Origin: Nitrospirota bacterium
Lineage (GTDB): Bacteria; Nitrospirota; Nitrospiria; SBBL01; JAADHI01
NCBI GenBank assembly: GCA_029261135.1
Contig: JAJDBX010000006.1
Coordinates: forward strand, 128,123 to 192,122
Direction of reading: 5' to 3'
Length of the DNA: 64,000 nt
Each line of letters begins with the position of its first letter. Position 1 is the first letter of the stretch. This document shows positions 44,841 to 52,573 of the stretch, piece after piece. The notes under the pieces are model-generated. The model saw only the letters and a program-made list of their open reading frames with translations. It was not told the DNA's origin and did not search any database. The translations under genes were made by a program, and so were the position numbers.

Positions 44841-45022
44841 TCCGTTTGCCCGGGACGGAGTGGTTCATGGCAGATTTCACAATAAACGGCATCCGCATCA
44901 TTCTCGTGACGACATTCAGGACAATTTAATATGCGGGGTCTAGATGAAGGAAACGGGCTTAAACAGCGATCACACCAGGGAAGTTCTGGGGGATTTTCAT
45001 GCCCACATTTAAGACACTGCAT
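44837..45022 (-). CDS. Small double zinc-ribbon protein
   Basis: The 61-residue protein has two Cys4 pairs, CLKCGHEN...PWCDRC and CPECRHEN...YCEICHEP, each a four-Cys treble-clef/zinc-ribbon site. No other domain is present. The ATG is preceded by AAGGCAGATAA. Its stop overlaps the glycosylase start (ATGA), so they are co-translated. Function unknown; a role with the DNA glycosylase is possible only by association. Confidence 0.75.
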   Translation of the reverse strand: MQCLKCGHENPPELPWCDRCLSPFPSSRPRILNCPECRHENDADAVYCEICHEPLRPGQTE

Positions 45023-45061
45023 TTATCTGCCTTATTTGTGAAACATGTTCCCCCAATAACA

Positions 45062-45340
45062 CTACTCGCTTTCAACAAGCGTTCTTTTAAAACCGATTTT
45101 ACTAATTTCAAATCCCTCTTTAATTTGGTCAATTGGAACCATTTTAATCGCATGATGTTTGGCTAAATCATCACAGATGCCCACACATATCTCACAGCCT
45201 TTACAACGGTCAACTGCAACGTATGCAGTGCCTCGGATTTCGTCATAAAGAATGGTATTTCCTTCAGGACAAAATTGTGTGCAGAGACGGCATTTTGTGG
45301 CACCACAAATTTCTACATCAATATCTGCTACTGAATACAT
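45062..45340 (-). CDS. porD: Ferredoxin-type delta subunit of 2-oxoacid:ferredoxin oxidoreductase
   Basis: The 92-residue protein binds two iron-sulfur clusters. The second motif CKGCEICVGIC is a standard C-x2-C-x2-C-x3-C. The first, CGATKCRLCTQFC, has four residues between its first two Cys instead of two. It passes electrons between ferredoxin and the catalytic subunits. It is the last gene of the por operon (E-A-B-G-D). GAGGACGAT lies before the ATG. Confidence 0.85.
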   Translation of the reverse strand: MYSVADIDVEICGATKCRLCTQFCPEGNTILYDEIRGTAYVAVDRCKGCEICVGICDDLAKHHAIKMVPIDQIKEGFEISKIGFKRTLVESE

Positions 45341-45370
45341 ATAATCGTCCTCCTGCTTTCTACTGAAAAC

Positions 45371-46111
45371 TTAACCGACAGTTGCAGACTCTGCAGACTG
45401 TTGGGCTTTTGTTATACCTTCGGCAGCCAACTTATCCCAACTTCTTTCAAGGGCAAAATCACGCGCGGCTTGTGCAACATCATTATTCTTTGCCACCAGC
45501 TCTGCTTTTTTTGCAAATTTTCGTTCAATAACATTGTCAAGCGCAGCTGTACCACCCGAAACAACAATCCCTTTGCCGACAAAACGCTCCTTGATGGACT
45601 GCGCTATCGCAGATGGACTCGGCATGCCTAAAATCGCTGCAACTGCCCCGACCATGGCCATGTTGGTCGCCAATTCTGTCCCAGCTACATCAACAGCAAG
45701 TTTCGACGCAGGCACGTGAAAAACCTTGGCATTCATATCATCTAATTCTTTTTCTTGGTCTCGGGCAAGCGGGACAACTGTTTCACTATTAATAATCACA
45801 ACCCCGTTGGGTTTCAATCCCCAATAAAAGGGCATCGTATAGGATTTTCCGTGGGTAATCACTTGTGTATGAAAAATCACGATGACGTTAGGGTAAATAA
45901 TTTCGCCAATCTCATAGATCACATCTTCTGAAATTCGGACATAACTTTCCACTGGGGCCATCCGTTTTTCAGAACCAAAGAAAGGCACCATTGTACTTTC
46001 ACCTTTATCGATGATGACACCATTACTTAGTACATGAGAAGCGGTCACAACACCCTGGCCACCAATCCCTGCCATTCGTACACTATACCGCTTCGCGCTC
46101 GGTACTGACAT
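45371..46111 (-). CDS. porG: 2-oxoacid:ferredoxin oxidoreductase gamma subunit
   Basis: This is the gamma domain of the pyruvate/2-oxoglutarate synthase family: RMAGIGGQGVVTASHVLSNG, STMVPFFGSEKRMAPVESYVRIS and AAILGMPSPSAIAQSI. A much longer frame opens in porB (to 46,264), but ATG 46,109-46,111 follows GAGGAGGAAAGAT and begins the conserved domain, so the 246-residue form is used. It assembles with the alpha, beta and delta products. Confidence 0.9.
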   Translation of the reverse strand: MSVPSAKRYSVRMAGIGGQGVVTASHVLSNGVIIDKGESTMVPFFGSEKRMAPVESYVRISEDVIYEIGEIIYPNVIVIFHTQVITHGKSYTMPFYWGLKPNGVVIINSETVVPLARDQEKELDDMNAKVFHVPASKLAVDVAGTELATNMAMVGAVAAILGMPSPSAIAQSIKERFVGKGIVVSGGTAALDNVIERKFAKKAELVAKNNDVAQAARDFALERSWDKLAAEGITKAQQSAESATVG

Positions 46112-46139
46112 ATCTTTCCTCCTCGAATTGTTACTCAGA

Positions 46140-47018
46140 TTACTTTTTTTCAGCTTTACGAAGACGCTTTCTTTCTTTTTCGCTCTCCTCCCAATAGGCT
46201 TTTGCATCATCACTAAAATATTCCACAAAGCCGTAGCGATCTTTTTCGACGTCTCTCGCATCATCCATTACCTTGGGCGTTGGAATCGCGTACTCAATAT
46301 TGCATGACGTATAAGCTTGGATGAAGGTTGGCCCCACTTCGCGCGCAATCAGAACAGCTTTACGAACCGTATTGGCCACACGAGTCGGGTTTGTCGGGGC
46401 AATCCGAGCAGTGTAAGCGACCCCTGCCGTCTTTGCCAGACCGAGCATATCCATTTTCTCAAACTTTTTACCGGTCGGTGCCATCTTCATGACCATGCCT
46501 TTTTGGGTCATGCCACTGTCTTGGCCACCGGTATTCCCATACACCTCATTATCAAGCATGATGGTCGTAAATTTTTCTTTTCTAAACCAACTGTGCATGA
46601 CCCCATGAAAACCAATATCCGCAAGGCCACCGTCACCTGCCATTACAACGACATCTTTTGGTGTATCAGGAAAACGAATATCAAGACCTCTTTTAAGACC
46701 GCTTGCGACCGCATTGGTATCACCATAATTCCCATAAATAAAAGGCACTGCCCCTTGTGAAATAGCAAGCCGGCCACAACCCGCTGTACCGCAAATCACC
46801 GTATGCTCAAGGCTAGGAAGTCCTAGATAAACGAGGCGAATAAAGAGCGTCATGGCGCAACCCGAACACATCGGATGCTCCTCAATCACCTCTTTAAAAG
46901 ACCCTAATTCTGAAACCTTTCGTTGTTTAAAAAATGGACCATCTTCTAGTAAATCCTGGTATTCTTTTGGCAAGTAATCTTGAAAACCTGGTGCAGCATT
47001 AATTGTTTTTAAAGACAT
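46140..47018 (-). CDS. porB: 2-oxoacid:ferredoxin oxidoreductase beta subunit (TPP-binding)
   Basis: The beta subunit carries thiamine diphosphate and a [4Fe-4S] cluster. Cys pairs in HPMCSGCAMTLFIR and CGTAGCGR fit cluster ligands. The TPP/Mg2+ motif is VMAGDGGLADIGFHGVMHSW with DNEVYGNTGGQDSG. The 292-residue length and order fit five-subunit enzymes of Aquificota and Nitrospirota. In the reductive direction it carboxylates acetyl-CoA to pyruvate; the alternative substrate succinyl-CoA cannot be excluded. Confidence 0.9.
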   Translation of the reverse strand: MSLKTINAAPGFQDYLPKEYQDLLEDGPFFKQRKVSELGSFKEVIEEHPMCSGCAMTLFIRLVYLGLPSLEHTVICGTAGCGRLAISQGAVPFIYGNYGDTNAVASGLKRGLDIRFPDTPKDVVVMAGDGGLADIGFHGVMHSWFRKEKFTTIMLDNEVYGNTGGQDSGMTQKGMVMKMAPTGKKFEKMDMLGLAKTAGVAYTARIAPTNPTRVANTVRKAVLIAREVGPTFIQAYTSCNIEYAIPTPKVMDDARDVEKDRYGFVEYFSDDAKAYWEESEKERKRLRKAEKK

Positions 47019-47031
47019 ACAATAACCTCCC

Positions 47032-48294
47032 TTATCTCTCGTTGGAATCCTTAATCGTTTCCAAAATCAATTCTGTCGGCATGGTCATACCACCGTAAAC
47101 CCTTGGGCCACCAACGACACGATCAGTTCTCTTAATGTTGGCTTTGATTTCCTTCGATAACCATCCAACATAGTTAAACTCAGGCACAACAATTTTATCC
47201 GCATGATCAAGCGCCTCGTCAAGTTCTTTCCCTGGAAAAGGCCGAAGTGATTTCACCTTAATTAAGCCCACATCCAAGCCTTGTTCTCCAGCCTGACGCA
47301 CCGCTTCACGTCCTTGGGAAACCGCAGCACCGGATGCAACAATCATCGTTTTTGCTGTCGGATTGACTATTTCAATCAGTCCCCCCAACCAGCGATCAAG
47401 CCATTTTTTCGCACGTTCCTGCGCAGACCAAATTTCCTGCTGCCACGACGCATGCATCTGATAAGAAATGAAGTTTGATTTTTGGATGGGGGCATCACGC
47501 GCGATTCGTATCGGCGGATTTTCATTATCCATCATCGGAACGGCTTCATGATAACAATCACGGGGCGGCAACTTGATATCTTCCGCCGGCATACTGACCC
47601 AGCCACGTGCGTGTGTCACAAAAAAACCATCAACGGCTACTGCCGCAGGAAGTGTGACCTCTGGCTTTTCGCTCACCATGAATGCCACAAGCGGGAAATC
47701 ATAAAAATCCTGCTGATTTTCACCATGAAGCACGATGCCGCCGGCATTTAAAAGATAGGAAATCTCGACATTATCCGGCTGTATTGCCAATGGGGTATTC
47801 ACGACGCGGCACATCACGAGCAATACCGAAGGGAGTCGTGCCCCCGGCCATGAGACAATCGCCTCAAGGCCACGCATTAAACCAGGTCCCGCCGTAGCGG
47901 TGAGACAACGAACCCCAGATCGAGACGCACCGGCAATCGCTGACATGACGCCAATTTCTTCCTCACCCCGATAGTAATCCTTGATATAGCCTTCCGCGTA
48001 AAGATAACCGACCTGCTGCATGGTTTCGCTCTGAGGGGTAATCGGATAAGCAATGGCGATATCCACATTTGCACGGCGAATCGACTCTTTCGCGGCTTCA
48101 CTTCCCGTAATAAACTCCTTCTTCCGAGGCGCTTCTAAAATGAGATAGTCAGGATCAACCACACGTTGTGCGGCAGCGCCCTTCTTCTCTTTTTCAATTT
48201 CTTCCTTTCCTGGTGCTGGGGGCGAAGCGACACGATCTCTCGGATCATCTTGCCTCAACTGAGGCGTTGTGGCTTCTTTTGTTCCATCACTCAT
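47032..48294 (-). CDS. porA: 2-oxoacid:ferredoxin oxidoreductase alpha subunit
   Basis: The alpha subunit contains the pyrimidine-binding domain (FITGSEAAKESIRRANVDIAIAYPITPQSETMQ) and a transketolase-C-like domain (KIVVPEFNYVGWLSKEI). A charged, Pro-rich N-terminal extension of about 45 residues precedes the domain. With 420 residues it is close to PorA of five-subunit enzymes. It lies between porE and porB, 13 bases from the latter. Confidence 0.9.
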   Translation of the reverse strand: MSDGTKEATTPQLRQDDPRDRVASPPAPGKEEIEKEKKGAAAQRVVDPDYLILEAPRKKEFITGSEAAKESIRRANVDIAIAYPITPQSETMQQVGYLYAEGYIKDYYRGEEEIGVMSAIAGASRSGVRCLTATAGPGLMRGLEAIVSWPGARLPSVLLVMCRVVNTPLAIQPDNVEISYLLNAGGIVLHGENQQDFYDFPLVAFMVSEKPEVTLPAAVAVDGFFVTHARGWVSMPAEDIKLPPRDCYHEAVPMMDNENPPIRIARDAPIQKSNFISYQMHASWQQEIWSAQERAKKWLDRWLGGLIEIVNPTAKTMIVASGAAVSQGREAVRQAGEQGLDVGLIKVKSLRPFPGKELDEALDHADKIVVPEFNYVGWLSKEIKANIKRTDRVVGGPRVYGGMTMPTELILETIKDSNER

Positions 48295-48312
48295 TACTTA
48301 ACCTCCCGCCGT

Positions 48313-49068
48313 TTATTCGGCTGTTTCGTCTAATCCGGTTTCTAATTCATGAGCAAAAGCAGCCGTCACACCCGCTCCGACTGATTCATCCTCGGGTTTT
48401 TCAATATTTCCTCCAGACAATCTTGATATTTGAGCCCATCCGGTTGGGACAATCCCTTTTCCTTCGTACAAGGGCTTAATCCCATTTTTCTTAACTTTTA
48501 TAATAGCATCACGAAAACGTACCAGTTTTTCAATGTCAAAATTGGGGACAGAGCACATCGCATCTTCATGACCCGCTTCAGCACAGAGTGCAATGGTGTA
48601 ACAGTTCGTTCCCGCACGCACCATCCTCAGGGTAATATTCGCGTAGTGGCAATGCACACCTATAAAAACACAGGCTTCAATTTTATTATGCCAAATGGTC
48701 AGGTTGGGATGGCAGGGGTTGATCACCGCTTCCGGATCAATTTTCGGGTAGATTGGACGGTAGTCCGGCATGGGAATAATCCGTATGCCAGGCAACTCAT
48801 GGGCCACATCAAAAAAATACTTGGCTTTATCATTTGTATGATCATTCCAACCCCAAAGTACCAGAGGACCGGGGAAAAGCGTGGCATTTTTTCGAGTCAA
48901 CAAGGCAATTGCCGCCTTTTCGAGAGCCTCGGCTTCGTTTACAATTTTCCCCTCAACTAGACCCTCACCTTCTTCAGGGAGAGGCACACCCATAATAGTC
49001 GCTGCAGGTGGAAGAATACCTTCCGGCCCCGGAACAACAGCATACGAACTTTCTTTAACTTGCGCCAT
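48313..49068 (-). CDS. porE: Extra subunit of five-subunit pyruvate:ferredoxin oxidoreductase (PorE-like)
   Basis: The 251-residue protein is the first gene of the operon. It has no Cys cluster motif. It contains an N-terminal Pro/Gly-rich part (GPEGILPPAATIMGVPLPEEGEG) and a Rossmann-like core (LVLWGWNDHTNDKAKYFFDVAHELPG, IPMPDYRPIYPKIDPEAVINP, VFIGVHCHYANITLRMVRAGTN). Similar proteins, often annotated as CODH beta-family, accompany por genes in Hydrogenobacter and Nitrospira; I recognise it on that basis. Its role in the complex is unclear. AAAGGAGTTATA precedes the ATG. Confidence 0.72.
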   Translation of the reverse strand: MAQVKESSYAVVPGPEGILPPAATIMGVPLPEEGEGLVEGKIVNEAEALEKAAIALLTRKNATLFPGPLVLWGWNDHTNDKAKYFFDVAHELPGIRIIPMPDYRPIYPKIDPEAVINPCHPNLTIWHNKIEACVFIGVHCHYANITLRMVRAGTNCYTIALCAEAGHEDAMCSVPNFDIEKLVRFRDAIIKVKKNGIKPLYEGKGIVPTGWAQISRLSGGNIEKPEDESVGAGVTAAFAHELETGLDETAE

Positions 49069-49159
49069 TATAACTCCTTTAGATTAATCACCAGATTGCT
49101 ACTTTACGATAACTATTTTCATTAGCAGGAAATGTATAATTGAAACTCAAATTTTTAAC

Positions 49160-49189
49160 ATCATAAGTCAGCACTGAAAGGCTTGTCAA
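49160..49189 (-). promoter_or_regulatory. Sigma70 promoter of the por operon
   Basis: On the minus strand TTGACA (49,184-49,189), an 18-base spacer and TATGAT (49,160-49,165) form a near-consensus promoter. Transcription would start around 49,153, with a leader of about 85 bases before porE. Confidence 0.68.
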
Positions 49190-49409
49190 TTCTAAAAAAT
49201 ACGCAATTATCAAGTTCAGGCTTAGAAGGCGATAAAAGAATAAGGTATTTATTTTCATATATTTGAATGTGTTTCAAAATGAGAAGGTGCTTCCAGACAA
49301 ACTCAATCTCTTTTCCTTAATTTTCCCATATCCTTCACAACCTTCTTTAACCTATAAGATCAATCCCATCTCTATTAATATACCATGTACGCTTCTTTGA
49401 TGTGATTTC

Positions 49410-49486
49410 ACTTCAGCTCTTTCGTTTTAACTTCAGTACATTTTCAAGAAAACTGAGACAGACTTCAAATTTATAATTTTCTTGAA
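49410..49486 (+). promoter_or_regulatory. Repeat-rich candidate control region of the DAC operon
   Basis: ACTTCAG occurs at 49,410-49,416 and again 20 bases later at 49,430-49,436; ACTTCAA follows at 49,462-49,468. A perfect 10-base inverted repeat, TTCAAGAAAA (49,443-49,452) with TTTTCTTGAA (49,477-49,486), flanks a TATAAT (49,472-49,477) that could be the -10. The 20-base phasing suggests a dimeric regulator on one DNA face (inference). The rest of the gap from 49,190 to 49,538 shows nothing else. Confidence 0.35.
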
Positions 49487-49538
49487 GAGAGGCCTTCACC
49501 TGTTATTTAATATTTCCCGAGACTAGGCATAATCCTAT

Positions 49539-51278
49539 ATGAATACACAAATTCCGATTTTGGTTTTGATTTTGCCCTTTTTTGCAGCCTTCTTCATCCC
49601 GCTGTTGTCGGGGCGTCTCGGTGAAAAAGTGTCGAAAATTGGAATCACCGCTCAAAGTATTTCTTTTCTTATCTCCATTTTGACCCTCTATCACCTGACG
49701 CGCCATCCCCCAATCCGGACATCCCTTTTCCCTGATCTAGCCACTGCTAATCCACTCTTCGGCTTCGGTCTTTATATCGACCGTCTCTCGGCAGTGATGA
49801 TGGTCTTGGTGACCGGGGTCAGTACGATCATTCATGTATTTTCAAAGACATACCTCCACCAAGATCCTGGCTATGCGCGTTTTTTCTCACTGCTTTCTCT
49901 CATTACCTTTGCACTGCTCGGCCTCGTGACGAGCCCGAATCTCATCATCTTTTTTATCTTCTGGCAACTCATCAGCTGGTTGCTCTACCTTCTTCTGGCT
50001 TTCAACTACACCCATCATGAGACCTGCCGCGCCGCGTTTAAAACATTCATTATTTTTAGGCTGGGTGATCTTTTTTTTCTTGCAGGTATTTTTTTGGCCT
50101 ACCATTACTATGGCACGCTCGACTTTCCGCTCCTTTTTGAAAAAGCGTCGGCTTCCAATATTACACTTTCTCTCTTCCCCGGCGATCTCATTGAAATCAA
50201 TGTCGTCACCGCAATTTCATTACTGATTTTTGTGGGTGCGATGAGCAAGTCTGCTCAGTTTCCTTTACATGTCTGGCTCCCGGACACCATGTTCGGGCCT
50301 ACCCCCGTTTCGGCTTTGATGCATGCCGGTATCGTCAATTCTGGCGGATTTCTATTGAACCGGCTTGCGCCCCTTTATGGTTTGTCCCCGGTAAGCCTTA
50401 ATATTGTGTTTATCTTCGGCGCCTTTACGACAGTACTTGGTGCAAGCATGATGCTGGTACAGAACGACGTCAAAAAGATGCTGGGCTACTCTACCATTGC
50501 ACAAATGGGCTACATGATCATGGAGTGTGGCCTGGGGGCATTTGCTTTGGCCATTTTTCATTTTATCGCCCATGGACTCTTCAAAGCCTCATTCTTTTTG
50601 AGTGCCGGAAGCGTGATTCATACAACACGGGTCGAACCGAAATCACCTAAACTGCCAAAGACCGTGCAAGGTTTATCCGGACCTAAACCTGCTATGGTCT
50701 TTTCCCGCTTAATCTGGTTCACGGGCTTTATCGTGACACTTATTCTTCCTCTGATCATTCTATTTTCTGCCCACGACGTCTTTCACATTCCCTTGAATGA
50801 CGAGGCGCACGGCGCAGTCATCTTTCTCTTTTTTGGATGGGTGACCTCTTCACAGGCCATTATCAGCATTTACCGGATGAATGCGACTGCCTCTTGGAAG
50901 GTCATTGGGATAATGCTCTCGGCCCTTGCCCTCATTATTTTCACCTATCTCTTCGCTGGTGAGCTGTTTACCGTTTTTCTCTACCCCGGACCTGGAGAAT
51001 CTGCGTTATACTTTGAAGCGGCAGCCTTACCAGCGGCACTCTTCGATTCCCTTGTCATTTTAACTTCAATTACGATTATTTCTGTCTGGGTTTTTCTCTA
51101 TGCTAAGGCCCGTGGTCGAGAGATATTGATGCCCTCATGGATCAATCCGCTTAAAGAACGATTTTATGTCCTTTTCGTGAATCGGCTCTATCTCGATCTT
51201 TTTTACCAAAAACTTTCTCGAAACGTGATCCAAGTGGCGCACAAACTCGACAAACGTTATCTCTCATGGCTGCCTTAA
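49539..51278 (+). CDS. NuoL-like membrane subunit of a DAC inorganic-carbon transporter (DabB-like)
   Basis: The polytopic protein (579 residues) belongs to the NuoL/MrpA proton-conducting family. The core lysine and histidine helices are intact: MSKSAQFPLHVWLPDTMFGPTPVSALMHAGIVNS and LGYSTIAQMGYMIME...FHFIAHGLFKASFFLSAGS. It lacks the long lateral helix of true NuoL. In DAC systems DabB couples cation influx to the carbonic-anhydrase-like DabA, and the dabA gene lies two genes downstream. The start is weakly marked. Confidence 0.82.
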   Translation: MNTQIPILVLILPFFAAFFIPLLSGRLGEKVSKIGITAQSISFLISILTLYHLTRHPPIRTSLFPDLATANPLFGFGLYIDRLSAVMMVLVTGVSTIIHVFSKTYLHQDPGYARFFSLLSLITFALLGLVTSPNLIIFFIFWQLISWLLYLLLAFNYTHHETCRAAFKTFIIFRLGDLFFLAGIFLAYHYYGTLDFPLLFEKASASNITLSLFPGDLIEINVVTAISLLIFVGAMSKSAQFPLHVWLPDTMFGPTPVSALMHAGIVNSGGFLLNRLAPLYGLSPVSLNIVFIFGAFTTVLGASMMLVQNDVKKMLGYSTIAQMGYMIMECGLGAFALAIFHFIAHGLFKASFFLSAGSVIHTTRVEPKSPKLPKTVQGLSGPKPAMVFSRLIWFTGFIVTLILPLIILFSAHDVFHIPLNDEAHGAVIFLFFGWVTSSQAIISIYRMNATASWKVIGIMLSALALIIFTYLFAGELFTVFLYPGPGESALYFEAAALPAALFDSLVILTSITIISVWVFLYAKARGREILMPSWINPLKERFYVLFVNRLYLDLFYQKLSRNVIQVAHKLDKRYLSWLP

Positions 51279-52573
51279 TGGAGACCACAATTAATCTTTC
51301 TCAAGTTTTGATCATACTCCCCATTTTAGGGGCCATTTTAGGCTTAATCTTCCGGCACAAACCCAAGGCTTTCATGCTTTACTTTCAGGGGATGGTTGCC
51401 ACAGAACTCGTCTCCCTTATTATTCTTTCAGATTTTCTTGCAGGGTCCGTGACCCTTCCACTTTCGTTCATTGTCGTTTTAGCAGGCGCCTGCATTACTT
51501 TAGGGCGGCACTTGGAATCCACGTCTCCCTTTGACATTTTTGAAACGTTCATCCTCATGGGACTCGGACTCGGGTTTTTGCTGAACCCGAACAACTTGGG
51601 GCTTATTTTTTTAATTGGGCTCTTCGCTCTATTGATCGTCATTCAATATCGAGCAAAAGGCTTTTCAGACCTCAATACACGATGGGTCGTCGGGCTTTAC
51701 GGAACCGGCATCGTTTTTCTGAGCACTTCTTTATCTCTTTCCGGTCAAAGCCAACAGGTCGTTTTATTCCTGGCTTATGCGATGCTGCTCCCGCTTTTCC
51801 CGCTTCATGGGGCATACCTCTCCCTTCTTAATTGTTTATCAGGGGTGCTGCCCGCATTTCTGGCCGTTTTTCTACCCGTATTGGGCCTACATGGACTTCT
51901 ACCTCTCTTGTCCTTCCTGCCCGATGAGATCAAGCAGGTTATCCTGTTTTGCGCCATGCTAGGTGTCATCATTGCTTCCCTGCGCGGCTTGGTCCAAATT
52001 CGCATTTCAAATATCCTATCTCAAACCGCCCTCGTCTTTTGGTCAATCTTATGGTGGTATCTTTGTGGTTCTGACATAAAACCATCTGCAGGCATTATTT
52101 TTCTAAGCTCAGCCGGCTTCGCACTCTGTGGACTTTTTCTAAGCGGACACACACTCAAATCACGTTATGGAGATTTACTTGTCGATCAATTTGGGGGACT
52201 CGGATCAGTGATGCCGCGCTTTTCCGTCCTTTTTGTCTTGCTCATCATGGCCGGCATGGGGCTGCCTTTATTCGGGGTTTTCTCCGGCTTTATCGCGATG
52301 GCCTTCAGCCCTTCGATGACCTTTTCTTGGAGTCTGGCCATTATTTTATTGGCCTGGTTTTTTGCTTCATGGCGACTTCCCTTACTTATGCAAGGTACAC
52401 TTTTTGGAAAATCAAACCCGAATTGGATTTATCGTGATTTGGATCTGCGAGAAACCACCGCACTATCATTCATCCTAATTGTTCTGCTCATTTTGGGCCT
52501 CGCCCCCGATGCCTTCTTTGGGCTTGAACACCTCGATGAAATCCCCGTCGCCTTAATGAAAGCTGTAAGATGA
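51278..52573 (+). CDS. Degenerate NuoM/N-like membrane protein inserted in the DAC operon
   Basis: The 431-residue protein has about 12-14 membrane helices and resembles antiporter-like subunits. At the helix where NuoM-type proteins have K-x-P-x-x-P-x-H, the sequence is YAMLLPLFPLHGAYLSLLN: the Pro-x-x-Pro-x-His core remains but the channel Lys is gone. The second half is also divergent. ATG 51,278 overlaps the upstream TAA (TAATG); ATG 51,266 is an alternative. It ends in an ATGA overlap with dabA, so all three proteins are co-translated. I do not know a named function. Confidence 0.7.
   Translation: METTINLSQVLIILPILGAILGLIFRHKPKAFMLYFQGMVATELVSLIILSDFLAGSVTLPLSFIVVLAGACITLGRHLESTSPFDIFETFILMGLGLGFLLNPNNLGLIFLIGLFALLIVIQYRAKGFSDLNTRWVVGLYGTGIVFLSTSLSLSGQSQQVVLFLAYAMLLPLFPLHGAYLSLLNCLSGVLPAFLAVFLPVLGLHGLLPLLSFLPDEIKQVILFCAMLGVIIASLRGLVQIRISNILSQTALVFWSILWWYLCGSDIKPSAGIIFLSSAGFALCGLFLSGHTLKSRYGDLLVDQFGGLGSVMPRFSVLFVLLIMAGMGLPLFGVFSGFIAMAFSPSMTFSWSLAIILLAWFFASWRLPLLMQGTLFGKSNPNWIYRDLDLRETTALSFILIVLLILGLAPDAFFGLEHLDEIPVALMKAVR

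Noticed and set aside
48430-48960. 176-codon plus-strand frame
   Set aside because: Antisense to porE, no independent evidence of coding.
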